Assembly (NCBI GenBank): GCA_011391125.1
Contig: JAABRE010000001.1
Location: 54,167 to 118,166 of the forward strand
Source of the DNA: Synechococcales cyanobacterium S06
Lineage (GTDB): Bacteria; Cyanobacteriota; Cyanobacteriia; Cyanobacteriales; JAABRE01
DNA length: 64,000 nt
Reading direction: 5' to 3'
The notes under the pieces were generated by a model. That model saw only the letters and a list, made by a program, of their open reading frames with translations, was not told where the DNA came from and did no database searches. Position numbers and translations under genes: made by a program. Shown here one piece after another: positions 52,724 to 62,041 of the stretch; within the stretch, counting starts at the first letter, position 1, and each line of letters starts with the position of its first letter.

Positions 52724-53710
52724 ATGACTAATAAAATTAGAGTTGGTGTCTTAGGTTTTGGTGGTTTAGGGCAAGCTGCCGCTCGACTTTTAGCGCAAAA
52801 ACAGGAGATGATTTTAGTCGCAGCAGCAGATAAGGACGGTTATGTCTATGATTCTAATGGCTTAAATGAGGATGTTTGTATTAAAACTTATTATGAAAAA
52901 GGTTCAGTTGGTCATGTTGAAGCAGGAGGACTGTTAACTAATCAGAGTATTAATGAATTAATTAGCAAGGCTGATGTTGACGGTTATTTTCTCGCTTTGC
53001 CAAATTTACCGAATAATTTTATGGCTGATGTTACTCGTCAATTTATTAATTCAGGTTGGCAAGGTGTTCTCGTTGACGCTCTCAAGCGTACTAGCGCCAT
53101 GGAGCAAATTTTGGCCTTAAAAGACGAGTTGCAAGCGGCTGGAATTACCTACATGACGGGTTGTGGAGCGACTCCTGGTTTGTTGACGGCTGCGGCTGCG
53201 ATCGCCTCCCAAAGCTATGCCGAGATTCACAGCGTAAAAATTACCTTTGGGGTGGGAATTGCCAACTGGGAAGCTTATCGTGCCACAATTCGCGAAGATA
53301 TCGCCCATTTACCCGGATTTAATGTGGAAAAAGCCCGCTCCATGACTGACGCAGAAGTTGAAGCATTTTTAGACAAAACTAACGGCATTTTAACCTTGGA
53401 AAATATGGAACATGCAGACGACATTATGCTGGAATTGGCCGGCATTTGTCGTAGAGATCAGGTAACAGTGGGCGGTGTGGTTGACACCCGCAATGCGAAA
53501 AAACCCCTCAGTACCAATGTTGAAGTAACCGGTCGTACCTTTGAGGGCAAAATTTCTACCCATACTTTTACTTTGGGGGATGAAACCAGTATGGCAGCTA
53601 ATGTTTGTGGTCCTGCTTTCGGTTATCTTAAAACTGGGGTTTCTTTGCAACGTCGCGGTATGTGTGGTTTATTCACTGCTACTGAGGTGATGCCGCAGTT
53701 TGTACGTTAG
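52724..53710 (+). CDS. Saccharopine dehydrogenase-like oxidoreductase
   Basis: The 328-residue protein has an N-terminal Rossmann motif ([16 protein letters not shown]) and a C-terminal region typical of a cyanobacterial family annotated as saccharopine dehydrogenase-like. [17 protein letters not shown] is a prominent motif. The real substrate is unknown. I use the ATG at 52724 (AGGTGAG 8 nt upstream) and not the GTG at 52712, which would place the Shine-Dalgarno inside the gene. It converges on trpD through a GC-rich terminator. Confidence 0.88.
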   Translation: MTNKIRVGVLGFGGLGQAAARLLAQKQEMILVAAADKDGYVYDSNGLNEDVCIKTYYEKGSVGHVEAGGLLTNQSINELISKADVDGYFLALPNLPNNFMADVTRQFINSGWQGVLVDALKRTSAMEQILALKDELQAAGITYMTGCGATPGLLTAAAAIASQSYAEIHSVKITFGVGIANWEAYRATIREDIAHLPGFNVEKARSMTDAEVEAFLDKTNGILTLENMEHADDIMLELAGICRRDQVTVGGVVDTRNAKKPLSTNVEVTGRTFEGKISTHTFTLGDETSMAANVCGPAFGYLKTGVSLQRRGMCGLFTATEVMPQFVR

Positions 53711-53825
53711 TTGATCTGTTTTCGCGGGAATTGTGGGTTTTTTCCTCACGCAAAGGCGCAAAGACGCAAAGGGGTTGATCTGTTTGCTGTCTATACTTGG
53801 GTTTTTTTTACTCAAAGTTGAGTTT

Positions 53826-53857
53826 TAGGGGCGAAAGGTTTGCGCCCCTATTTTTTT
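53826..53857. terminator. Terminator between the oxidoreductase gene and trpD
   Basis: TAGGGGCG (53826-53833) pairs with CGCCCCTA (53843-53850), followed by a run of seven T. It ends the rightward oxidoreductase transcript just before the 3' end of the convergent trpD gene. A CTCACGCAAAGGCGCAAAG repeat lies upstream of it (53746-53775). Confidence 0.85.
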
Positions 53858-54893
53858 ATCCTAAAAATTTAACTAATTCTTCTAGTTTTTCCCACGCTTT
53901 TCCACTACTCAAAATTTCTTTGGCCTTATTGATACCTTCGCTGTGATTTCCGATTGGTACAATTTCACCAATTTGTAACGCTAAACTTGCGTTTAAGGCT
54001 ACTACTTCTTGCTGTGCTTTTGTTCCTTTTCCTTGCAATATATTCTTTAAAATTGTCGCATTTTCTTCTACGTTTCCGCCTTTTAATTCTGTAATTGATG
54101 CTTTGGTTAATCCTATTTCTTCTGGATTTAAGGTGCTTATTTTTATGCTATTTTCGTTTAAGATGGCTATGTCTGTTATATCCCCTAAACCAGCTTCGTC
54201 TAGTTTTTCTCTACCATAACAAACTATGGCTTTTGGCCTATTTAATAGTTGTAATGCCTGCGCTATGGTTGTTACTAATTCTGGTTTATATACTCCTATT
54301 ATTTGCCCGGTGGGTTGTAAGGGGTTTACTAATGGTCCTAGCAGGTTAAATATTGTTCTTATTTTGAGGGTTTTTCTGATTTCTGCTACGCTTTTTAAGG
54401 CAGGATGCCATCCGGGAGCAAATAAAAATGTTACCCCTACTTCGTGCAATGCTGCTTCTATTTTTTCGGAGGTTGCTGTTAGTTTTATCCCTAAATATTC
54501 TAAGACATCTGCTGAACCAACTTTACTGGATGCGGATCTGTTGCCATGTTTGGCGACTTTGACTCCACCCGCAGCTGCCACAAATGCCACTGCTGTTGAT
54601 ATGTTGAAAGTTGAAGCTCCGTCCCCCCCTGTGCCGCAAGTGTCGATTAGTGGTTCAGTGTGCATAAGTCTGTCTTTTTGTAAAGATTGATTCTGTAGGA
54701 CTTGTGCCATGCCAGCTAATTCAGCTGCAGAAACTCCCTTGGCCTGAATTGCGGCTAAAATTGCTCCTGAAATTACCGGGTTTATTTCTTCATTTAACCA
54801 GCCCTGCATTAATTCCGCAGCTTGTGGTTGAGAAAGGGATTGTTTTTCTAATAGTTGTTGTAATAATTCTGTCCAGTTATTGTTTATTTCCAT
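53856..54893 (-). CDS. trpD: Anthranilate phosphoribosyltransferase (TrpD)
   Basis: The 345-residue protein has the PRPP-binding [18 protein letters not shown] motif (about 85-102) and [21 protein letters not shown], both typical of TrpD. It joins anthranilate with PRPP in tryptophan synthesis. It is not with other trp genes, as is common in cyanobacteria. The gene is complete and divergent from the pentapeptide-repeat gene. Confidence 0.96.
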   Translation of the reverse strand: MEINNNWTELLQQLLEKQSLSQPQAAELMQGWLNEEINPVISGAILAAIQAKGVSAAELAGMAQVLQNQSLQKDRLMHTEPLIDTCGTGGDGASTFNISTAVAFVAAAGGVKVAKHGNRSASSKVGSADVLEYLGIKLTATSEKIEAALHEVGVTFLFAPGWHPALKSVAEIRKTLKIRTIFNLLGPLVNPLQPTGQIIGVYKPELVTTIAQALQLLNRPKAIVCYGREKLDEAGLGDITDIAILNENSIKISTLNPEEIGLTKASITELKGGNVEENATILKNILQGKGTKAQQEVVALNASLALQIGEIVPIGNHSEGINKAKEILSSGKAWEKLEELVKFLG

Positions 54894-54995
54894 AAATTTA
54901 TTGAGATATTTTTTGCTTTTATATCATATCAGCTATTTTGCCCTCTCTAGGTTGTACAATTAATTTTTGTTATTCGTTTTTTCTGCACTTATCCC

Positions 54996-55499
54996 ATGAA
55001 ATATCTTGTCAAATTGACTATTTTTGTTTTAACATTTTTGTTATTAATCGCTCCTTTCCCCGCTTTTGCTGGTAGTTCTTCTACTGTTACTTCTTTTAGC
55101 ACTGCTTTTAATAATGCGGATTTTAGTGGCCGAAATTTTGCTGGAGAAAATTTCCAAAGTAAGGAGTTTACTAATGTTAATTTGACTGATAGTAACCTGA
55201 GCAATGCTGATTTGCGCGGTGTTGTTTTGAATAGTTCTGAGTTAGTTAATGCCGATTTACATGGAGCAGATTTTACCGATGGTTTGGCCTATTTGACCCA
55301 TTTTGATAAGGCGGATTTAACGGATGTGGTTTTTACGGAAGCGATTATGTTACGTTCGACTTTTGATAATGCTAAAATAACTGGTGCTGATTTTAGTTTT
55401 GCTATTCTTGATGGCGATCAAAAAAAACAATTATGCACTTATGCTGATGGTATTAATTCTAAAACTGGTGTGGAAACTAGGGATTCTTTGGGTTGTTAA
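54996..55499 (+). CDS. Pentapeptide repeat protein, probably lumenal/periplasmic
   Basis: The 167-residue protein has a Sec-type signal peptide (LTIFVLTFLLLIAPFPAFA, cleaved near residue 25). About ten pentapeptide repeats of the A(D/N)LXX type follow (NADFSGRNFAGENF, LSNADLRG, NADLHGADF, and so on), which should form a right-handed quadrilateral beta-helix. The C-terminus has two cysteines (QLCTYADG and DSLGC), as in thylakoid-lumen pentapeptide proteins such as TL17.4-like ones. No enzymatic role is evident. Confidence 0.9.
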   Translation: MKYLVKLTIFVLTFLLLIAPFPAFAGSSSTVTSFSTAFNNADFSGRNFAGENFQSKEFTNVNLTDSNLSNADLRGVVLNSSELVNADLHGADFTDGLAYLTHFDKADLTDVVFTEAIMLRSTFDNAKITGADFSFAILDGDQKKQLCTYADGINSKTGVETRDSLGC

Positions 55500-55502
55500 T
55501 AG

Positions 55503-55529
55503 TAAGGTGGGCATTGCCCACCCTACAAA
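55503..55529. repeat. Short palindrome GGTGGGCATTGCCCACC
   Basis: This GC-rich inverted repeat follows the pentapeptide gene and may serve as its terminator. Similar sequences lie at 26939-26959 (GGTGGGCAATTCCACCC) and near 200-215 (CTAACCCACCCTAC), so it is a dispersed motif. Confidence 0.7.
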
Positions 55530-55573
55530 TATGTTAAAAATTAAATATTTTTTGTTAGTTTAGAGGTATTTTT

Positions 55574-56698
55574 ATGGTTTTAAATCGAGTTGGTATTATT
55601 GGTGGAGGTCAATTAGCATGGATGTTACGGGATGCTGCTACTAAGTTAAATATCCAGTTAGTTGTACAATCACCCAATCAAAATGATCCCGCTATTAGTA
55701 TAGCAAATCAGGTTATTGTTGCTCCCATTGCTGATAGTTTTGCCACTAAAAATATGAGTCAAATATGTGATGTTATTACTTTTGAAAATGAGTTTATCGA
55801 CTTACCAAAATTGCAAAATTTAGAAAGTAATGGTGTTAAGTTTTATCCACGTTTAAATTCTTTATCCCCTCTCTTAGATAAATTTGATCAGCGCTGTTTT
55901 TTCCAGAATATTAATTTACCTATTCCTCGCTTTTCTTTACTGGAAAATGAAACCGATTTACACCATGATTTAGGTTATCCCGTTGTTTTAAAAGCTCGTC
56001 GTCATGGTTATGATGGTTATGGTACTTTTATTATTAATAATAAACAGGAATTAACTGAAATTTGGCATCGCTATAATTCCCCTTCCATGTTATTAGAAGA
56101 ATTCGTCCCTTATCAACAGGAATTGGCAATTATGGCTGCTCGTAATATTCAAGGTGAGGTTATTTGTTATCCTGTTGTTCAAACCATTCAAAAAGATCAG
56201 GTCTGTCGTCAAGTTTTTGTCCCCGCTCAAATTCCTGATTCCCTCGTCAAAAATGTCGAGGCGATCGCCTACACATTATTAAGTAAACTGGAGTATGTGG
56301 GAGTAGTCGGGATTGAACTATTCCTAACCGAAGATAATCGAGTCTTAGTTAACGAAATTGCCCCAAGAACCCATAATTCCGGTCATTATACCCTAGATCT
56401 GTGCGATATTTCCCAATTTGAAATGCAGTTACGAGCAGTTACCGGTTTAAACTTACCTGAGATTAAGTTCAAGTCAAGTGACGCAGCCATGGTAAATTTA
56501 TTAGGTTATGAAACTTCAAATAGTGATTATCAAGAAAAAAGAGCCCAAATAAACGCAATTTCTAACACCTATTTACACTGGTATAATAAAACCGAATCAA
56601 GGAAAGGCAGAAAATTAGGTCATGTCACAATTTTAGGTAATTCTCGACAGGAATTAGAGCAAAAAGCGGCTAAAATTGAGGCAATCTGGTATCAATAG
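55574..56698 (+). CDS. purK: 5-(carboxyamino)imidazole ribonucleotide synthase (PurK)
   Basis: The 374-residue ATP-grasp enzyme begins MVLNRVGIIGGGQLAWMLRD. The conserved YPVVLKARRHGYDGYGTFI, EEFVPYQQELAIMAAR and EIAPRTHNSGHYTLDLC motifs are present. It makes N5-CAIR from AIR and bicarbonate in purine synthesis. Some cyanobacteria carry the 6S RNA gene near purK, but only 74 bp precede this gene, so the RNA is not upstream here. It is followed by a long heptamer tandem array. Confidence 0.95.
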   Translation: MVLNRVGIIGGGQLAWMLRDAATKLNIQLVVQSPNQNDPAISIANQVIVAPIADSFATKNMSQICDVITFENEFIDLPKLQNLESNGVKFYPRLNSLSPLLDKFDQRCFFQNINLPIPRFSLLENETDLHHDLGYPVVLKARRHGYDGYGTFIINNKQELTEIWHRYNSPSMLLEEFVPYQQELAIMAARNIQGEVICYPVVQTIQKDQVCRQVFVPAQIPDSLVKNVEAIAYTLLSKLEYVGVVGIELFLTEDNRVLVNEIAPRTHNSGHYTLDLCDISQFEMQLRAVTGLNLPEIKFKSSDAAMVNLLGYETSNSDYQEKRAQINAISNTYLHWYNKTESRKGRKLGHVTILGNSRQELEQKAAKIEAIWYQ

Positions 56699-56714
56699 AC
56701 TTCGCCACCGTTGT

Positions 56715-56870
56715 CAGGTAATAGGTTTTTTTAGGTAATAGGTTTTTTTAGGTAATAGGTAATAGGTAATAGGTAATAGGTAATAGGTAATAGGTAATAG
56801 GTAATAGGTAATAGGTAATAGGTAATAAGTAATAAGTAATAGGTTTTTAGGTAATAGGTAATAGGTAATT
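56715..56870. repeat. Heptanucleotide tandem repeat (AGGTAAT, about 20 degenerate copies)
   Basis: A tandem AGGTAAT array with two TTTTTTT interruptions and a short AGTAAT variant stretch is the longest heptamer array in this window. It lies between purK and a family-2 element (56880-56984). No gene is in this gap. Length may vary between strains through slipped replication. Confidence 0.92.
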
Positions 56871-56879
56871 AAGAATAAC

Positions 56880-56984
56880 TATAGCATTTTTAATTGACAT
56901 TTTACCTCTCTTTCCCCCTCTCCCCTTGGAATGAGGGGGGTAGGGGGGTGAGGGGTAGATAACATTTAATCAGAAAATGCTATA
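56880..56984. repeat. Dispersed 105-bp element, family 2 (copy D)
   Basis: It runs from TATAGCATTTTTAATTGACA to CAGAAAATGCTATA. The terminal inverted repeats TATAGCATTTT and AAAATGCTATA are the cleanest of the four copies. It lies after the heptamer array and before tRNA-Thr. Confidence 0.92.
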
Positions 56985-57044
56985 TTAACTCACCCGCTTA
57001 AAATCAGTTAACTGTTAACTGTTAACTGTTAACTGAATTGACTA

Positions 57045-57116
57045 AGCCGATAATGGGATTTGAACCCACGACCAACTGATTACGAATCAGCTACTCTACC
57101 ACTGAGCTACATCGGC
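57045..57116 (-). tRNA. tRNA-Thr (anticodon CGU)
   Basis: On the reverse strand the 72-nt gene begins GCCGATGTAGCTCAGTGG. It has the usual D-arm, a TTCGTAA anticodon loop (anticodon CGT, decoding ACG threonine), the GGTTCAAATCC T-arm, and a 7-bp acceptor (GCCGATG with TATCGGC). No CCA is encoded. TsaD and TsaE, encoded elsewhere in this window, would modify A37 of this tRNA. Confidence 0.96.
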
Positions 57117-57172
57117 AGTAAAATAAATTATAACCGATAAGGCCATATTTACTCACAAAACTGAAAAATCAG

Positions 57173-57403
57173 ATGAAAAAAACCGAATCTAATCGCTACG
57201 AATACCTCAAAGCCGAAGCAAAAGCCCCTTACAAGGGCTTAAGAAAGTTTCTCTATGCCAGTTTCGGAGCTTCTGGTTTCATTGGCGCATTTATCTTTTT
57301 GATGCAATTCCTAGCGGGAAAACCGGAAGTTTTACCCAATTTGGCCTTACAAATGGGATTGATTGCTTTAATGGTCTTATTCTGGAAACTGGAAAAAAAG
57401 TAG
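57173..57403 (+). CDS. DUF3493 family small membrane protein
   Basis: The 76-residue protein (N-terminus MKKTESNRYEYLKAEAKAPY) has two transmembrane helices (about 29-47 and 55-71) and the RYEYLKAEAKAPYKGLRKF segment of DUF3493. Plant homologs in this family are linked to photosystem II accumulation in chloroplasts, as I recall, but a role in cyanobacteria is not proven. It lies between tRNA-Thr and the convergent recA gene. Confidence 0.88.
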   Translation: MKKTESNRYEYLKAEAKAPYKGLRKFLYASFGASGFIGAFIFLMQFLAGKPEVLPNLALQMGLIALMVLFWKLEKK

Positions 57404-57439
57404 GGGCTCAGTTTCTCCACCCTACCAGACAATTATTTT

Positions 57440-58513
57440 TTATTCCGTTTCGTCGCTACCATCTTCACTGCTAGTAGCAAAAACCACCTCTCCCAGTTCC
57501 AATTTTCCCCGAACTAATTCTTCAATTTTAGCGGCCAATTCTGGTTTTTCGTCAAAATAAATGATGGCTTTATCTCTTCCTTGGGCAATGTTATCACCTT
57601 CATAGCTATACCAAGCACCCTTACGAGTGACAATATTGGTTTGTTCTGCCAAGTCGATCAAGCAGCCCATGCGAGAAATACCTTTACCAAAGATAATGTC
57701 AAATTCAGCAATGCGGAAAGGAGGCGCAACTTTGTTTTTAGCGACTTTAACTTTGGCGCGAATACCGTATTCACCCTCACTACCTTTTTTGAGAGTCTGA
57801 GAGCGACGAATATCTAAACGCACCGAAGCGTAAAACTTAAGCGCTGTACCTCCTGTAGTTACTTCTGGGCTACCATAGGTAATACCGATTTTTTGTCTTA
57901 ATTGGTTGAGGAAAACTACGGTACAGCCAGATCTACTCATATTACCGGCAATTTTTCGCAGTGCTTTACTCATCAAACGTGCTTGTAAGCCAATTTGAGT
58001 ATCCCCCATTTCTCCTTCAATTTCCGCTCTTGGTACTAAAGCAGCTACAGAGTCAATGACAATAATATCTACTGCCGCTGACCTGACCAACTGATCCACA
58101 ATTTCCAAAGCTGACTCTCCGTTATCCGGTTGAGCTACCAATAAATTGTTAATATCAACCCCTAAAACACTAGCATAGGTGGGGTCTAAAGCGTGTTCAG
58201 CATCAATAAATGCCCCAACTCCGCCTCCTTTCTGCACTTCTGCCAATGCGTGAAGGGCTAAAGTGGTTTTACCCGAACTTTCTGGACCGTATATTTCAAT
58301 AATTCTACCCTTGGGAAGTCCTCCCCCCAACGCTAAATCTAAGGTTAACGCACCACTGGAGATGTTTTCTACCTTCATTTTGGTAGCATCTCCTAAACGC
58401 ATTATTGCTCCTTTACCAAAATTCTTTTCAATTTGATTCAGGACTAAGTTTAGGGCTTTTTCTTTATCTGGATTATTACTAATTGCACTCGCTGTCGCCG
58501 TAGAAGTTGCCAT
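57440..58513 (-). CDS. recA: Recombinase RecA
   Basis: The 357-residue protein has the Walker A motif [15 protein letters not shown] (about 75-89), the [20 protein letters not shown] segment (given in part), loop L2 and the [17 protein letters not shown] motif. It forms filaments on single-stranded DNA in homologous recombination and SOS-like repair. The acidic C-terminal tail is present ([10 protein letters not shown]). It is complete and monocistronic. Confidence 0.98.
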   Translation of the reverse strand: MATSTATASAISNNPDKEKALNLVLNQIEKNFGKGAIMRLGDATKMKVENISSGALTLDLALGGGLPKGRIIEIYGPESSGKTTLALHALAEVQKGGGVGAFIDAEHALDPTYASVLGVDINNLLVAQPDNGESALEIVDQLVRSAAVDIIVIDSVAALVPRAEIEGEMGDTQIGLQARLMSKALRKIAGNMSRSGCTVVFLNQLRQKIGITYGSPEVTTGGTALKFYASVRLDIRRSQTLKKGSEGEYGIRAKVKVAKNKVAPPFRIAEFDIIFGKGISRMGCLIDLAEQTNIVTRKGAWYSYEGDNIAQGRDKAIIYFDEKPELAAKIEELVRGKLELGEVVFATSSEDGSDETE

Positions 58514-58618
58514 TATACCTCAAATTCTCTCTAAATGTTAAGTATGCCGATTTTATTCTAAATCTTAGAATAACGATCTGTTCTATTGTAGCTTTTTATG
58601 ATCAAAGTCGTGTTATTT

Positions 58619-59560
58619 TTACAACCAATTTCGACTAATTTTTTCTAATTGGGAAACATCCTCTGTTGATAAACTCCACCCCAAAGCTCCCGCATTTTGC
58701 CTAACTTGACTGGCATTTTTGGCTCCCGGGATGGGAATTACGTTATTTTGCGCCATTAACCAGTTTAAAGCGACTTGAGCGGGGGTTTTCTGATATTTCG
58801 GCCCGATTTCGCCCAATAACTCCAAAACAGGCCGAATTTTTGCCAAACCTGCCGCTTTAAAACGAGAATCAGCTTTTCTAGCTCCGTCAGGTTGTATTTC
58901 GCTGGTATATTTACCAGTGAGTAAACCCTGTGCTAAAGGACTGTAAGCTAATATTGTAACACCTAATTCCTTGGCTGTGGAAATAATGCCCTCGGTTTCT
59001 ACTTTCCTGAATAAGAGGGAATATTGGACTTGATTGACGGCTAGGGAAATGCCCCGCTCGCCTAAAAGTTGATGAGCTTCTTTCATTTGAGCCGCCGAAT
59101 AGTTACTCACTCCCACCGTAACAATTCTACCCTTTTCCACCTCATCAGCTAACGCATTCATCAAAGTTTTTTGACTCATCAAAAAGGTAAACGGCCAATG
59201 AACTTGATATAATGTTACCTGATTTAATTGTAAGCGTTGTAAACTCTTGTCTAAAGCCTCCTTCACCGAGTCACCGAATAAACGCCAAGGTAAAGGACCG
59301 AATTTCGTCGCAATATCAACCTTAGCCCCTGATTCCTGCATAAATTGCCCTAATAACGTCTCAGATAACCCTAAACCATAGACTTCCGCCGTATCAAAAA
59401 AAGTGATGCCTGCTTCTACGGCGGCGGTAAAAGCTTCCTTGACTTCATTCGGGCCATATTGCTGACCATAATTCCAAAATAACTGATCGCCCCAGGACCA
59501 AGTACCAATACCTAAAGCTGTGACTTTTGGACCATTTTTTCCCAAGGTGACAGTTTGCAT
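58619..59560 (-). CDS. Aldo/keto reductase
   Basis: The 313-residue (alpha/beta)8-barrel oxidoreductase has the catalytic tetrad region FFDTAEVYG (Asp, Tyr), a lysine in KVDIATKFGPLPW and a His in YQVHWPF. NADPH-binding signatures are LAYSPLAQGLLTGKY and IPIPGAKNASQVRQNAGALG. It probably reduces aldehydes. The gene is complete and lies about 105 bp from the recA start, on the same strand. Confidence 0.92.
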   Translation of the reverse strand: MQTVTLGKNGPKVTALGIGTWSWGDQLFWNYGQQYGPNEVKEAFTAAVEAGITFFDTAEVYGLGLSETLLGQFMQESGAKVDIATKFGPLPWRLFGDSVKEALDKSLQRLQLNQVTLYQVHWPFTFLMSQKTLMNALADEVEKGRIVTVGVSNYSAAQMKEAHQLLGERGISLAVNQVQYSLLFRKVETEGIISTAKELGVTILAYSPLAQGLLTGKYTSEIQPDGARKADSRFKAAGLAKIRPVLELLGEIGPKYQKTPAQVALNWLMAQNNVIPIPGAKNASQVRQNAGALGWSLSTEDVSQLEKISRNWL

Positions 59561-59870
59561 CGTTTTTCACTCCTAAATTTACCTTGTCCATAATCCTAAC
59601 TGATACTTTGGCCCATGGCGATCGCTTTGTGTCTAAAATGAACTTAATTAGGGATAAAATTGGCCATAATGTTATTAATTTACCCTCAGTATTAAGCCGG
59701 GTGTGATAAAATTAATTCAGGTACAATTTTGTTACCTTTACCTAATACAATGCTTTTATCATCTCACTTCCTTACTGGTAAAATTGAGCCGTTATTTAGA
59801 TAAAAATTGGCGGTATTAAATGAGTTAACATTTAAGCAAAATCAGATAATTTATTTAAGGAATAAAAACC
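59561..59870. other. Intergenic region with a degenerate duplicated segment
   Basis: No gene is visible here. About 80 bp at 59736-59816 (AATGCTTTTATC...TTACTGGTAAAATTGAG) match a segment at 62500-62573 (AATGCTTTTATTGC...TACTGGTAAGATTAG). At the second copy one frame reads AFIASRTGKIRQLLDKNW, which looks like the end of a lost gene. The first copy is further degraded. Uma2 genes lie next to both copies. Confidence 0.6.
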
Positions 59871-60455
59871 ATGACAATTTTATTAGAAAAACCTCAAACA
59901 AAACCTAACAAATTAGTTTTAGACGGGATTAGTTGGGAAAAATTTGCGCAAATAGAAACCACTTTTCAAGATATTGAAGGAGTAAGATTTATTTATTTAG
60001 ATGGAGATTTAGAAATTATTATGAGTCCAAGTAAGGCACATGAAGACGCAAAAAGTACCATCGGTCTTTTATTAGAAGCTTATATGAGAGCTAAAAAAAT
60101 CAGATTTTACACTACAGGTAGTGTAACTTTAGGAAATAAAGAAATCACAGGACGAAAAGAACCAGATGAATCCTATAATATTCATAGTAAAAAAGACATT
60201 CCCGATTTAGTTATCGAGGTAATTGTCACCAGTGGAGATATTAATATATTAGAAATATATCGCCGAATTGGTATTAGTGAAGTTTGGTTTTATCAAAATA
60301 GTATATTAACAGTTTATCTTCTCAAAAATGAGCAGTATCTTAAAGTTAATCAAAGTGAATTATTGCCAGAATTAAACTTAGAAACTTTCACAAAATATAT
60401 CAGTTATCCTGATCAATATGATGCAGTTAATGAGTTTATTGACCGTTTAAAATAA
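59871..60455 (+). CDS. Uma2 family endonuclease-like protein, paralog 1
   Basis: The 194-residue Uma2/DUF820 protein is nearly identical over most of its length to the copy at 61093. It has the EPDESYNIHSKKDIPDLVIE core and IYRRIGISEVWFYQ. AAGGAATAAAAACC precedes both starts, so the duplication includes the leader. Predicted active-site acids seem intact. It forms a direct-repeat flank around the antitoxin/YoeB-remnant pair. The function is unknown. Confidence 0.92.
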   Translation: MTILLEKPQTKPNKLVLDGISWEKFAQIETTFQDIEGVRFIYLDGDLEIIMSPSKAHEDAKSTIGLLLEAYMRAKKIRFYTTGSVTLGNKEITGRKEPDESYNIHSKKDIPDLVIEVIVTSGDINILEIYRRIGISEVWFYQNSILTVYLLKNEQYLKVNQSELLPELNLETFTKYISYPDQYDAVNEFIDRLK

Positions 60456-60530
60456 AGTTTTAGTCTGAAAATGATCGCCAGTTCCTAAAAACAATCTATA
60501 ATAAGGCTAGGCAAAAAAGGAGATCAAAAA

Positions 60531-60794
60531 ATGCAAACTATACACTATCAACAATTAACAGAGCAATTACCAAAACTCATGGAAACTATTAGCCATGACC
60601 ATGAAGCAATTTGTTTAGAAATGCCAAATTTGTCAAGAGCCGTGATTTTATCAGAAGAAGATTATAATAGTATCATGGAAACCCTTTATCTATTAAGTAA
60701 TCCTGTTAATGCGGAAAAACTTTTAACAGCTGTCAATCGTTCGGGTGATGACGCTACTTCTTGGGAATCCGTAAAAAATGAATTAGCAAGATGA
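60531..60794 (+). CDS. Phd/YefM-type antitoxin
   Basis: The 87-residue protein (MQTIHYQQLTEQLPKLMETI) has the YefM/Phd fold pattern and a SRAVILSEEDYNSIMETLYLL central segment, typical of antitoxins of YoeB-type toxins. An excellent Shine-Dalgarno (AAGGAG) precedes it. Its TGA overlaps the ATG of the toxin frame (ATGA). The toxin is broken by an in-frame stop, so this may be a solitary antitoxin. Confidence 0.92.
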   Translation: MQTIHYQQLTEQLPKLMETISHDHEAICLEMPNLSRAVILSEEDYNSIMETLYLLSNPVNAEKLLTAVNRSGDDATSWESVKNELAR

Positions 60795-61051
60795 GAAATA
60801 TTTTACTAGATCCACAGGCCATAGATGAGCTAAAATAGTGGATTATTCATGACAAAAGAATTGTCTTAAAAATTATTGAATTGATAGAAGAACTGCCTTC
60901 ATCTCCTTTTACTGGTAAAGGTAGGCCAGAAATGCTACGTTTCAATTTATCTGGGTTTTGGTCAAGACGTATTACCCAAGAACATCGTTTAATTTATGAG
61001 GTAACAGACCAATATATTCGTGTCGTTAATTGTCGTTATCATTATCGTTAA
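60791..61051 (+). pseudogene. YoeB/Txe-like toxin with an in-frame TAG stop
   Basis: From ATG 60791 the frame reads MRNILLDPQAIDELK, then TAG (60836-60838). It then continues without frameshift as WIIHDKRIVLKIIELIEELP, followed by SPFTGKGRPEMLRFNLSGFW and SRRITQEHRLIYEV, ending CRYHYR at 61051. The GRPEMLRFNLSGFWSRRI and C-terminal RYHY motifs are those of YoeB ribosome-dependent mRNases. Only one stop separates it from an intact 86-residue toxin. It overlaps the antitoxin by 4 nt. A sequencing error or suppression are alternatives. Confidence 0.92.
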
Positions 61052-61092
61052 AAACGTAATCTTTTTTACAATTTATTTAAGGAATAAAAACC

Positions 61093-61677
61093 ATGACAAC
61101 TACTTTAGAAAAACCTCAAACAAAACCTAACAAATTAGTTTTAGACGGGATTAGTTGGGAAAAATTTGCGCAACTAGAAACCACTTTTCAAGATATTGAA
61201 GGAGTAAGATTTATTTATTTAGATGGCGATTTAGAAATTATTATGAGTCCAAGTAGAAAACATGAAAGTGCAAAATGTCTCATTGGTCATTTATTAGAAA
61301 CTTATCTGAGACAAAAAGGAATTAGATTTTATATGTGGGGAAGTGCTACCATCGGAAATAAAGATATTACAGGACGAAAAGAACCGGATGAATCCTATAA
61401 TATTCATAGTAAAAAAGACATTCCCGATTTAGTTATCGAAGTAATTGTCACCAGTGGAGATATTAATATATTAGAAATATATCGCCGAATTGGTATTAGT
61501 GAAGTTTGGTTTTATCAAGATAGTATATTAACAGTTTATCTTCTCAAAAATGAGCAGTATCTTAAAATTAATCAAAGTGAATTATTGCCAGAATTAAACT
61601 TAAAAACTTTCACAAAATATATCAGTTATCCTGATCAATATGATGCAGTAACAGAATTTATTAATTGTTTACAATAA
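61093..61677 (+). CDS. Uma2 family endonuclease-like protein, paralog 2
   Basis: The 194-residue protein is a near-copy of the gene at 59871. It differs mainly in residues 65-100 (for example LIGHLLETYLRQKG against TIGLLLEAYMRAKK), which suggests gene conversion of the rest. The E-P-D-E-S and V-I-E nuclease positions are kept. The leader AAGGAATAAAAACC is the same as for paralog 1. It follows the YoeB remnant by 42 bp and precedes mazEF. Confidence 0.92.
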   Translation: MTTTLEKPQTKPNKLVLDGISWEKFAQLETTFQDIEGVRFIYLDGDLEIIMSPSRKHESAKCLIGHLLETYLRQKGIRFYMWGSATIGNKDITGRKEPDESYNIHSKKDIPDLVIEVIVTSGDINILEIYRRIGISEVWFYQDSILTVYLLKNEQYLKINQSELLPELNLKTFTKYISYPDQYDAVTEFINCLQ

Positions 61678-61765
61678 GGTTAATAATTGAGCTTAATAAT
61701 AAATTATTCTTGACAAAAAAGGAGCTAAGAATTAAAATGTAATTACAAAATAGGCACTAAATTTT

Positions 61766-62041
61766 ATGAAAGAAAAAGTCATTCACTCTCGTTTGATCAA
61801 AATTGGTAATTCCCAAGGAGTAAGACTACCCCAAACCTTACTAAAAATGTCGGGTATTAAAGATGAAATCGCTATTTTTACTGAGAATGGACAAATTATC
61901 ATTCGTGGTGAGGAAAGCCAAAAAAACCGTATCGGTTGGGAAAAATCATTCCAAGAAATGACCGAGGAAAACCATGATCAAATATTAGACAAAGAAACCA
62001 TTAGTACCTCATCTTGGGATGAACTAGAGTGGGAATGGTAA
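61766..62041 (+). CDS. mazE: MazE-type antitoxin (AbrB/SpoVT fold)
   Basis: The 91-residue protein begins MKEKVIHSRLIKIGNSQGVRLPQ, of which KIGNSQGVRLP is the AbrB-like DNA-binding hairpin. Its acidic C-terminus (SSWDELEWEW) should bind the toxin groove. The mazF-like toxin starts right after its stop codon, so the two are coupled. The genes lie between Uma2 paralog 2 and a Uma2 fragment. Confidence 0.93.
   Translation: MKEKVIHSRLIKIGNSQGVRLPQTLLKMSGIKDEIAIFTENGQIIIRGEESQKNRIGWEKSFQEMTEENHDQILDKETISTSSWDELEWEW

Noticed and set aside
55500..55573. 6S RNA gene next to purK
   Set aside because: The gap is only 74 bp, and holds a short palindrome and the ribosome-binding region of purK.
56715..56870. 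CRISPR array
   Set aside because: The units are 7-nt tandem repeats without spacers. The same holds for the arrays at 7449, 11354, 18735 and 23027. No cas genes are present.
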